Positions 43,001 to 50,467 of a DNA stretch of 64,000 bases are shown piece after piece (position 1 is the stretch's first letter; each line of letters begins with the position of its first letter). Position numbers and translations under genes: made by a program. The notes beneath the pieces were generated by a model, which was not told the DNA's origin, searched no databases, and saw nothing but the letters and a program-made list of their open reading frames with translations. The DNA is from a virus, in IMG/VR virus record IMGVR_UViG_3300029309_000008, positions 1-64,000 of that record; one strand, 5' to 3'.

Positions 43001-43928
43001 AGCTATGACATGGGATGACAGGTATATGCGTTTATTCTTAACCAAGTTAGATTCAAAGGTAAAATCAAGCATTACGATTTGGACAGGAGATGATTCTCTA
43101 GCTCCTAATAACAGTATGAGAATCAAAGACTTAGACTTTATCTATAGAAATGATTTAGGAGTTGATTCTGTTGTAAACCCTCAAGACCCTACGTATTTTG
43201 ATTTAGCTTCTTGGACGACAGCTTATAGTCCTGTAATTAAGGGGTGGGTATCTTTTTACTCTTTCACGCCTAACTATTATGTAAGTCATCAGAACTATTT
43301 CTCTTCTGGTCTTAATCCTCTTGTAAGTGGGACAAGAAAAGGTAGTACTGCAGGAATATGGAATCACTTACTTGGTAGTAACCAAACATTCCAAGTATTC
43401 TATGGTTCTAGGCACTCGTGGATTATTGAAACTGTCGCTAAAACTAATTATCAAAGTAAGCTATATGAAGACTTTAGCTATAGGCTAAATGTTAGAAGAT
43501 ATGTGAATGAGTATGATTACCATTACTTCGATGAAAACTTCGATAAGATGGTTCTGTACAATGACAGAGAGTCTTCAGGATTATTAAGACTAGTGACTCA
43601 AGAGCCTAATAGTTTGAAACAACTTATTGATTTCCCTAAGTTCACTTCTACAGGTATTGACATTATAGCCACAAATCAGGATTATACTTGGTCAGTTAAC
43701 TACTTTTTCGATAATTTAAAAGAAAATCATACACAACCTATTTGGACTAATGCTCTAAATAATGTAGATAAGGATTTAAACAATGAAGCATTCAACTACA
43801 ACCCTTCATTCAAAAACCATATTAGAGGTCAATACTTACTAATAAGAATGGAGCAGAGTAAAGAATCAAGACTTAAGTTTATATTTGAACACTTTATATC
43901 AGACTCATTAATGTACGATGCCTACTAA
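37047..43928 (+). CDS. Giant tail-hub ('muzzle'-like) protein
   Basis: The 2293-residue product begins with GAPKQGMNKDVHPASLDEKT and HALNANYEGQDGDIVNLQN (residues 12-50), the N-terminal pattern of the tail-hub or stabilisation proteins of crAss-like and T7-like podophages: a strand that donates to a beta-propeller. The body is beta-rich throughout, with many Cys-containing inserts in the first half (residues 110-750). One hydrophobic stretch occurs near residues 1410-1460 (ALIQVGLAGNVGTTTNVLQP). It probably forms the end of the short tail and its nozzle. It is much longer than known muzzle proteins. The 3' end overlaps the next gene by 11 bases. Confidence 0.65.
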   Translation: MAKSNKRIDRQIGAPKQGMNKDVHPASLDEKTYTHALNANYEGQDGDIVNLQNEESNILCSKFKPGFKVVGHQIDITGERTYFFLVDDSTTPPRSEIGFIEDLGKQINFTDTVIKCGCSIEAVLSDGLENQVQSETCTYTTLIADYECPNGLTPNHCLNFNINYPISSVLKDDKLGKILYFTDDLNPRRRIELDNISQYYKTPVVCADDADACINCGLMDMLPETPPLCIDVEGTVIGGDVDHGVYAFFAGYCDGEGNMVRDYSASTNTFSVKDPNKDIYTQPELDIPTNFSIKLNINNLDTQFEFYQVAVVAIKEVNGAKSYYSLGVFPTSNQEVLFSGLETLPQENRLGLFEITQTVPEYIKAKFVTNTNNTLYFGDLEGRPDPNLQPVVNFMGQFAKWRTFMAEEDLYSTSYGTGNFKGYMRDEVVPFGIRFVTKKGYKTPIYPLIARVADATSDLYFDDISSGSIPSHQADPTACIAAIKSSINLPTAASTRKWIKDVYSTLRYGNENCNDEERVYKWQYYNTAVEQRRDIDDCATVSSTTVKRDIEKVCSQEENTILGTSVGIPNDNTTALRLDFTEDGTVPEFETPPCDPTTDPTCPCPVGIEVEGFFTGFADYVQNNQSVFEDIANDSTGLYGATQKLLASYFILDNYKEGGIHALDCCDVGFDSSVCGTPTKISEFIEVLGLETRAPCAKIVYEECSYYDRPPESDICFNYAIDPTNGDNKNINIQCAYDVKGDNTQRCENDCGDGAKNYLFTYEFFVGVRKKKDKYNLVFDRTTPVSGGSSCNNSSSLPLSFNEYDSAFTTHITPDFPDIEIVENDGTTSDEDARYISKHINSQEAQVKQLMDKDFIAGYGYGEVDPRQNTNPGSRRKKKFCAKAKNDIYLGLPENAGPFDNSDNVSGPGIFFNGGSAGFPLVDGVDYGRVHNNAVWYKLAVGSNNKIYFAVSRQNDFPSDNDKKDCLWYPEIARVSFFVNCDGDIFENFTLCANPSEKNLNSTKVDLDGPDGVIELDIKAALDSGAFPGGISEIYVAVDTPVVRAEQRPGQANSCFYPGGLGDKEHTDKAGGSGQNIYYYSSGTNCFVVKAYNQAIDYIEAYLAPTQLILEKTCTFKSSCTLSVYDTLKCDPFFRSEGIFSYWESTNIYPDNDFLYNSKNQITNIANLDLGSADANNEFNNIYVTGGELNDKANFACKPIRHFKFPDVNISPMFGADTFFNAQPVPFVPSKIYPIGFHIDNNIINGFLDLAVDNTLITQEFRDSITNYEIFRGDVRLNKSIISKGVLYDMYKHVDEDTNDTSYFSNFPYNDLSDNKLLYRKENRKKFIEHPFKNDLKSNNRFTFHSPNTSFDRDLLPFEMYVETDFVGYSRGAFAKVEDHPKYTVLAPRAYRIARFLAAAETTLDFLTNLSSALIQVGLAGNVGTTTNVLQPVAWVAFGLYTGQALINLVPQGKQNTSKWLTIFRTLGNDRNFANYYSSVGFYNGMYIPPSQEGDKLRGLREKLYIDNGRYRVDEIDEDSNIIINNFNRESSVYLSLGVEKDSSGNVRHNFNLDKSPAIRNYDNSRFIASDKGCFKGAVSREYEAPISSPYVSLKRFLPGQYGGISSVSWFDTAYCGDLTKTNSCEAAFGGDTFISRMYLKRKFSLFSTPALIGKNGTGDNVPYEYSIYRNVGYPRFFLDYLMDGEDDVTIYGNIPNLRSNFEFDCTNSKGLYMKPPSKFYLFYYGIPGFLVESRINLNFRYGRNNSDKFFYPGTRDYLGWTQENYVSVREGEEFSYNENYSKNNDISDAFVLPDNYDPAIWNAQYDNYDRVIFSLPDNNESNRIDNFRYFLSNNYHDFGNKYGRLVDLANIESDKVLVRFENGASIFNSYNVLRGQNQSDPNYAVNPQENRTILKSKPSEFFRTELGYGGTQHRALVSCQLGHFWTDAKRGRVYQLSPNGTSWDEISNKGMKNWFRENLPFRIKTQFKDIPDDMLDNTMDGLGIAMTWDDRYMRLFLTKLDSKVKSSITIWTGDDSLAPNNSMRIKDLDFIYRNDLGVDSVVNPQDPTYFDLASWTTAYSPVIKGWVSFYSFTPNYYVSHQNYFSSGLNPLVSGTRKGSTAGIWNHLLGSNQTFQVFYGSRHSWIIETVAKTNYQSKLYEDFSYRLNVRRYVNEYDYHYFDENFDKMVLYNDRESSGLLRLVTQEPNSLKQLIDFPKFTSTGIDIIATNQDYTWSVNYFFDNLKENHTQPIWTNALNNVDKDLNNEAFNYNPSFKNHIRGQYLLIRMEQSKESRLKFIFEHFISDSLMYDAY

Positions 43929-46900
43929 AAAAAATAACATACCAAAAGGAGGATTCATAAGAAACCAAGATGCAGACAGAAAGCAAGAAATCCTAGATTT
44001 ATTTATTAAAGAGACCAATGAATACGGTGCTCCTAATTATAATGCTACAGCCGAATTCCCAAGTCCTATATACGAAGATGCTTACCAAGCGGCCATAGAC
44101 TACCAGATAGAAATGTTAAACTCGCCTAGAGGCCAAGAGATGTTAAGGCAGGAAACGGCAAGAAATTTTTTATTTAATAGAGATAAAAGAAATGAAAGAG
44201 CTTTTCAAGAAACTTTTGATGCAAGGTTACGTAATTTAGAAAATGCTAGAAGTTCATTATTATTTGCACCAGAAATAGCTGGCACTGCATATGGGATGGC
44301 ATTTCCAGATGGGGAAAACACTGTCGTTCTTACACAGGAATTAAGAGGGATACCATACACCGTTCCAAATATGTATAGTCCAGATGATTTAATGTTTACA
44401 ATGGTGCATGAGGCTGACCATGTTGAAAAGGGGTCTGATTTTAATACAGAAGGTTTTAATTTTTTTGATGCCAATTTACAACCTAAAGCTTTTGAAAAAG
44501 TCAGGCTAACACAACGTAAGACAAAGGATGCTCTAGAAAACCTTGATGCCCAATTTGGAGGAGGATATCAGAGACAAACTGGTATGACCAAAGAAGATTT
44601 TTTATCTAATTACAAAAACAAAAAGAAAGGAGAAAAGGCTTATTATTTTGGAGAAAATAACCCTGACAAAAAAGTAGAGGGGCATATACCCCTAGTAGAA
44701 CTATATGATTTTGATTGGGCTACTAACCCTGACGAAGTGTCGTCTCAAATAGTTGAACTTCAATTTCTTTCATCTCGGATAGGAATATACGACCCCAAAA
44801 CAGAAGAATTTAACGAATCGCATTTGAAGAAACTAGAGCAATTAGTAAATTCAAAACAGGTCCCTCGAACAGTTTTTAGGACTTTTAAAAACCTTAAGGG
44901 TATCTACGAAGATGATAACTTAATAGATATTATGAATCTTATCTCACAGGACAACTCCATGACAGACCAAACTAATATGACATACGCCCAAAACGGAGGG
45001 TATTCTAGACATCAAGATGATATACCAATACTTGACCCTAACCTTCCCATTAGCAGTCAAGCTAGTGGATATACACAATCCAGCGAAGCAGATAGAATAT
45101 CTATTCAAGATGCAATGAATCAGGCTAATGCTCAGAGAGAAGAGGATAGGGCAAGGCTAGAATATTTGAAAAAACTTGATGATGAAGCTAGAGCATTAGG
45201 TTTTAATAATTATGCAGAATATTCACAAGCAAAAGGTAAAGAAAATAAAGCGGTAGTAGACAATACTTTCACAACACAGGCTTCTGATTTAGGTATGTAT
45301 GATAGTTATCTACCTAATATAGATATAATAGAAGAACAAGGACCACAAAAATTTTTAGGAAGTGAGTTTCTAGGAGATTTATTTCCATTTGGAGGTGCAG
45401 AAATCATACCAGGTCCAAGTGAGGGTATAGATTTTGCAATGGGTGTAGATGCGGTAGACAGAGGAGCTTACGGAGAGGCAGCAGCTCATGCTGCAGGGTT
45501 TATTTTTCCTTTTGTAACGGGAAAGGGAATATTAAATTTTGCAAAAAAATATTTTGGAAAGTCAACACCACCAGTAGCAAGAAAAAATATTGCACGAGAG
45601 GGTGAGAATTTTGTAAGAATAGAAGTGCCCGTTGACCGCTTAGATGAAACTACTAATGTTATAACACCTGGTGCCAGAAGTACAAGTCCATCTGTTGCTA
45701 GTGGAACAAACGCACCTGGCAGAGCTTCTGTTCATTTAGGAGAAGTGCCTTATTACAATAATCCTAATAAAATGCTAAATAATGAAGCACAGTTGGCAGC
45801 TTTATCAAATATGAAAAGTCAAGGTAGATACCTAGATGATATTAATTTTAGTAGCTCTAATTTAAATCCAGGAGATGTTAATTATGTTGGTACTTCAGGT
45901 GGAAGACCTGTAGTATCTGTTCAAGTTCCTGGTCCAGATGGTAATATGTCAACTCAATATTTTTATAAGTCAACTGGTTTAGGGGGTAAGACTGTAAGAG
46001 ATGCTGACGGAGTAGTTAGAAGTACGGAAGGCATGTGGCAACCTTTTGGAGGCTTTGCAAATATAAACATGCATGGACTTCCCCCAGACAAAGAAATACA
46101 ATGGTTTATAAAAGGTGCGGGATATAAAGATTTTTATGGAAGTAACGCTTTTGAAAATATAGCAGAAAATTTAGATGATTTAACAAAGAATCAATTTCGT
46201 TATTATGATAGGGCTAATAATCAGTTTGGTCCTAATCCTATAAATAAACAGCAAGGGGGTTCAGTTAAATTTATGCAAGGAGGTACGATGGGAAGACATC
46301 AGGAACAATTTATTGTTAACCCTGATGGAGAGACTACCCCACTAACCGATAGAGGGTTTTACTATAATAGAGCTCTGGGCAGCAACGTAGGCGGCCAATC
46401 AGCTTACTCTGCCCCATCTCCAGGGGGTGGAGGTTTTCTTGGGTCCGCTACTAAAGATATGACCCAAGCAGATGTAGTACGTCAGAATATAGTAAAAGAT
46501 GAGGTAGAAGCTCAAATTGATAGAGACAATCAAAGACAAAGGGAGATAGACAGGGGAACCCTGCCTGCTTACTCTTTTAACAAAAGATATGGTAAAGATA
46601 CAGAAACTCTAAATGGGTATGCACCTGGAACCCCAGGACACACCTTTGCTATGTATGGACAGGACATAAACCTTTACAGATATGGTGACAATACTGCGGA
46701 AGAAAACCGTCAATTAGTAAACGAACTAGAGCAAATATTTAGAGAAAATGGATTAGGGTATAGTGAGGAATTAAATCAAAGTTTAAAAGCATTTAGAGAT
46801 AGAGCTTATCATAATTATCTTGTTAAAAATAAAGATGTGCTTGATGGATATTACGCTCAAGTAAAAGACTACGATAATTTATTAGCTGCTCAGAGTGCTC

Positions 46901-49900
46901 CAGGTGTTGATAATACTCGAATGGAGGCAAGAACATTGGAGGCATTTAGACCTGAGTTTCCTCTAGAAGCCAAAAGAAATCCAGTTGTAATAAAAAAGAG
47001 CCCACTGTCGGCAGTTCATAATACTCTTGCATTGGCTGGGATGGTACCTGTTATAGGTGAACCTCTAGACTTACTTGATGCAGCTTTATACACTCTAGAA
47101 GGAGACTACGGAGGGGCTGCTTTAGCTGGTGCATCTGTTGTACCATTTATGGGTAGTGGTGCAGGGGCTTTAAGACTGACGGGTGCAGCCAAGACTCTGG
47201 CAAAAGGTGCAGAGGAAGGGTCTGATTTGAACAGGTATATAAAGCAGATAGAAAGGGAAAGAAGAATGTATGCAAATCCTGGTGCATCTCAAGAGGGATT
47301 TGATTATTTGCGATACTCGGAACAATTCCCCCAACTCAGTAAAGAATCAGAATATTTAAGTAATTTAGGCTTTTACAATATTAATCGTAAAATGGGTGCC
47401 CAAGCAGTAGATGATTACACAAGTTCTCATCATTTAGCAATGAATACAGCTTTTGATAATTTAAACTTGCCTAATCAAAAAAGAGCTTCGGCACTCAATG
47501 AGTTAGTGCTTGACAACTCTAAAAGAATGGCTAATGATTTAGATGATTTTATTTCGTCAGGAATAGGAGGAAGAACATCTAAACCCATCACTTTGTCTAG
47601 AGCATCAACAGATGAAGTAGTCAGAGTTGTTAATGCAGATAATTCTATTACTGTAAAAAAGTTTAGCCAGTTACAACCTAACGATGTTATCTTAGAGACT
47701 AAGTTTACTTCCTACTATGACCCTAACAGGCCTTTATTTAACCAAAATATGTTTACTAAAACTGCCGATGATTATGGATTAGTCTCTAAGACACCATCGC
47801 TTGGTTACTTCCCAGTTCGTCAACAAACATATATACCACAGGGTACAAAACTAGGCGTTCCTACTTTCCACGGTAAAGCAAGGATGTTTCAAGATGAAGC
47901 TGAATTTATAGGGAATAGGTTTGGTGTTAGAAGATTCACTGGCATGAATCCAGATGGAAGTTATGGTTTCCAACTTATAGGGGGCTTTCAAGATGGAGGA
48001 AGTGTCTCAGGCGAAGAACCTGTAAGTGACAATGTCATGGATAATGTGGAAGAATCTATTGACTATAGTCAGTATAATACAGACATACTTATTATGGCTT
48101 CTAAATTTTCTATGAGTCCTGATGAGTATATTGAATATTATAATAAGGGAATACAAATGCTCAATGCAGGAAATACCATAGACGATTTAGTTAATATGGG
48201 TTATGGCAATAAAGAAGCATTATTATCTATGTTTCCTGGGGCATCTGTAGAGTCTAGAGGCAAATCCCAAACTCTTCAACAAGAAATAAAGCATATTCCT
48301 GTAACTAATTTACTAGAGGATACTGACTCTAGAACAGATGTGTCTAAGGTAGGAGCTGATATGATAGAATTTGTTGATAGTAGTAAAACAAAAGAAAGTG
48401 CTACATCAAAAATGCAGTCGGGAGGTATATTTGAAAATCCCATAACATCTGCTATGGAGAGTATGGATGAGTTCGGTAATATGATTGTAAATCAAAATTT
48501 AAAAAATGCTCTAGGGGAAACAGTAGAAGATACCTTTGGATTTAACTTCTTACCCGATGATTCAAATTGTGAGGTGGAGGTGATTTACAAGGCACAGGAA
48601 GGGGGATATTATATGAATCAAGACAATGTAGTTAGACAATTAGTCGAAGACGCTGGAGACAGAGCAGGAAAAATTTATGATTTTATTTCAGACATGGGAG
48701 ACCTTGCTGAAGATATTATAGAAATATCAAAAAATCCAAATTATGTAAATCAAAATCAGCCCTTCCTTAATAAAGCACTGGATGCATTTAAATTGTATTT
48801 ATCAGGTACTCCCGCCCCAGTTAAGACAGAGCAAGGGGAGAATGCAGATAGTCCTGTTGCATTGACTCCTGCAAAAATTAATGCTAATAATATCACAGCT
48901 GCTATAGAGCAAGTAGCGAAAGATGACGAAAATCTAGCTACACTCCTGGGTATGACAGCTTACATGGAAAATTCGTATGGAGCGAATCCAAATGCTTACG
49001 GTAGAGAGTATACACATAGTTTTATGTCTCTTGATGACCCTTCTCTAAATCAAATTTTTGATATTAGAACTGGAGCTACTGATTATACAAAAGGTCAAAA
49101 AGCTATATTTAATATGTTTGAAAGCTTAGGCCTGCCGTCAGACAAAGAGTCGTTTACAGAACTTTTAGACAAGGACGACCCTCTCGCTTCTGTAGCCGCA
49201 GCTAGGGCGTACTATGCTACTGTGCCTGAAGCACTGCCAGCATCATCAGATACTGAAGAGTTATTTAATTACTTTAGTAAGTACTACAACAGAGGAGGTC
49301 AAGGCAAGTACCAAACTGAGGAAGAATCACTTAACAGGTTTTTAGAGGGCTATACTCGACTGGTAGAGCAAGAGGACTTTGCGAATGGCGGCACTGTTGG
49401 TGAAACGGGAAAAATACTAGTTTCTAGTAATGGAGTATTTGACCGTAATTATGAACCAGGCAAACCAGTGATTGTTCCTACAAGAAATGGTGTAATAACT
49501 ATGGACGGTGTTGATGAAGACCTTTTAGCTATAAGTAATCTTGGAGAGTTTCGATTTATGGATGCTGATTCTGGTAATTATCAATTTGAAGGTAAAACTG
49601 TTCTGGAAGTGCCTGTTAAAATGTTTTATGGTAAAGATGGCGGTCTAGCTGATTGGTTTAAAGAAGAGTGGGTAAGAATCGATACTGAGGGCAATATCAC
49701 AGGACCTTGTGGTACTATGAAAAAAGGCAAAGCCACTACCAGATGTCTTCCTAAAAAGAAAGCACAGTCCTTAAGCAAGGCAGAAAGAAAAGCAACTGCC
49801 CGTAAAAAGGTAAGAGGTTCTAAAAAGGGAAAACAGTTTGTAGCGAATACTAAGAAAGCCAAAGTGACGAGGAAAGATACGAAAAGATACGAAGCAGGAG

Positions 49901-50382
49901 GTCAAACTCCACTCAGCGAGTCATTCGTTATGGTAGATGTGTCTAAAATGGACACCCCAAGAGAGAACAAATCCTTTACTTTTGCAGATAATTTATCTCA
50001 GTACTCCACTGCCACTGCCGCATCTAAAGCTTTAAATGCCAATGATATTAGGGATTTTTTAAAGTCTGAAGGTTACGATGTGAGTCTTACGGATGGTAAA
50101 ACTTTATCTTCAGATGAATTATCTGCTTTAAATGCTTATATGACTGGTCAACAAAGTGTAATGCTAGACGGGGGTGAGCTGCCTTACCAAACTTTTATAA
50201 GAGTAACTGGTTTACCTTGGCCCGAAGCAAAAAGAAGAGGATTCACAGACGGCAGTTATGAGAAAAATATAGCTCTACAAAATATGCTTTTAGAAGGGAA
50301 AACTCTTGGTACTACAATTAAACCAGAGAACAGAAGAAGCTTTGCAGAGGAGGAAGGACTAGTAGAAATAAACATCAGATAA
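43918..50382 (+). CDS. Giant multi-effector virion protein
   Basis: The 2154-residue product is a string of modules. An N-terminal zincin-like metalloprotease has HEADH (H164, E165, H168) and a downstream NPDEVSSQIVEL (E273). A hydrophobic Gly/Ala linker is at 482-538. An unknown domain follows at about 600-770. A second hydrophobic linker (about 1036-1085) precedes a candidate ADP-ribosyltransferase: YTSSHHLAMN (1167), LSRAST (R1228), KFTSYYD (S1265), DEAEF (E1327, E1329). A lysozyme-like domain lies at about 1660-1820 (E1684). A basic region at 1912-1990 has GPCGTMKKGK and CLPKKKAQSLSK. Modules are separated by '[NDEQ]GG' turns. It is probably packaged and injected with the DNA. Confidence 0.6.
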   Translation: MPTKKNNIPKGGFIRNQDADRKQEILDLFIKETNEYGAPNYNATAEFPSPIYEDAYQAAIDYQIEMLNSPRGQEMLRQETARNFLFNRDKRNERAFQETFDARLRNLENARSSLLFAPEIAGTAYGMAFPDGENTVVLTQELRGIPYTVPNMYSPDDLMFTMVHEADHVEKGSDFNTEGFNFFDANLQPKAFEKVRLTQRKTKDALENLDAQFGGGYQRQTGMTKEDFLSNYKNKKKGEKAYYFGENNPDKKVEGHIPLVELYDFDWATNPDEVSSQIVELQFLSSRIGIYDPKTEEFNESHLKKLEQLVNSKQVPRTVFRTFKNLKGIYEDDNLIDIMNLISQDNSMTDQTNMTYAQNGGYSRHQDDIPILDPNLPISSQASGYTQSSEADRISIQDAMNQANAQREEDRARLEYLKKLDDEARALGFNNYAEYSQAKGKENKAVVDNTFTTQASDLGMYDSYLPNIDIIEEQGPQKFLGSEFLGDLFPFGGAEIIPGPSEGIDFAMGVDAVDRGAYGEAAAHAAGFIFPFVTGKGILNFAKKYFGKSTPPVARKNIAREGENFVRIEVPVDRLDETTNVITPGARSTSPSVASGTNAPGRASVHLGEVPYYNNPNKMLNNEAQLAALSNMKSQGRYLDDINFSSSNLNPGDVNYVGTSGGRPVVSVQVPGPDGNMSTQYFYKSTGLGGKTVRDADGVVRSTEGMWQPFGGFANINMHGLPPDKEIQWFIKGAGYKDFYGSNAFENIAENLDDLTKNQFRYYDRANNQFGPNPINKQQGGSVKFMQGGTMGRHQEQFIVNPDGETTPLTDRGFYYNRALGSNVGGQSAYSAPSPGGGGFLGSATKDMTQADVVRQNIVKDEVEAQIDRDNQRQREIDRGTLPAYSFNKRYGKDTETLNGYAPGTPGHTFAMYGQDINLYRYGDNTAEENRQLVNELEQIFRENGLGYSEELNQSLKAFRDRAYHNYLVKNKDVLDGYYAQVKDYDNLLAAQSAPGVDNTRMEARTLEAFRPEFPLEAKRNPVVIKKSPLSAVHNTLALAGMVPVIGEPLDLLDAALYTLEGDYGGAALAGASVVPFMGSGAGALRLTGAAKTLAKGAEEGSDLNRYIKQIERERRMYANPGASQEGFDYLRYSEQFPQLSKESEYLSNLGFYNINRKMGAQAVDDYTSSHHLAMNTAFDNLNLPNQKRASALNELVLDNSKRMANDLDDFISSGIGGRTSKPITLSRASTDEVVRVVNADNSITVKKFSQLQPNDVILETKFTSYYDPNRPLFNQNMFTKTADDYGLVSKTPSLGYFPVRQQTYIPQGTKLGVPTFHGKARMFQDEAEFIGNRFGVRRFTGMNPDGSYGFQLIGGFQDGGSVSGEEPVSDNVMDNVEESIDYSQYNTDILIMASKFSMSPDEYIEYYNKGIQMLNAGNTIDDLVNMGYGNKEALLSMFPGASVESRGKSQTLQQEIKHIPVTNLLEDTDSRTDVSKVGADMIEFVDSSKTKESATSKMQSGGIFENPITSAMESMDEFGNMIVNQNLKNALGETVEDTFGFNFLPDDSNCEVEVIYKAQEGGYYMNQDNVVRQLVEDAGDRAGKIYDFISDMGDLAEDIIEISKNPNYVNQNQPFLNKALDAFKLYLSGTPAPVKTEQGENADSPVALTPAKINANNITAAIEQVAKDDENLATLLGMTAYMENSYGANPNAYGREYTHSFMSLDDPSLNQIFDIRTGATDYTKGQKAIFNMFESLGLPSDKESFTELLDKDDPLASVAAARAYYATVPEALPASSDTEELFNYFSKYYNRGGQGKYQTEEESLNRFLEGYTRLVEQEDFANGGTVGETGKILVSSNGVFDRNYEPGKPVIVPTRNGVITMDGVDEDLLAISNLGEFRFMDADSGNYQFEGKTVLEVPVKMFYGKDGGLADWFKEEWVRIDTEGNITGPCGTMKKGKATTRCLPKKKAQSLSKAERKATARKKVRGSKKGKQFVANTKKAKVTRKDTKRYEAGGQTPLSESFVMVDVSKMDTPRENKSFTFADNLSQYSTATAASKALNANDIRDFLKSEGYDVSLTDGKTLSSDELSALNAYMTGQQSVMLDGGELPYQTFIRVTGLPWPEAKRRGFTDGSYEKNIALQNMLLEGKTLGTTIKPENRRSFAEEEGLVEINIR

Positions 50383-50402
50383 AGGTAATTAAATGTAACA
50401 TA

Positions 50403-50434
50403 TTTGTATTATCCGATTAATTGTTTTATATTTA
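50403..50434 (+). promoter_or_regulatory. Promoter before the 1021-aa gene
   Basis: TTTG (50403-50406), exactly 20 bases, TATATTTA (50427-50434), with the ATG at 50468. The 85-base gap between genes is long for this genome. It would give a separate start for the last four internal-protein genes. Confidence 0.55.
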
Positions 50435-50467
50435 AACCTCCACTAAAGTACAAATTTCATACTAAAA

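Noticed and set aside
43918-43960. Frameshift between the hub gene and the 2154-aa gene
   Set aside because: The 11-base overlap has a proper stop and a proper ATG; no slippery sequence is present, so two separate genes are more likely.
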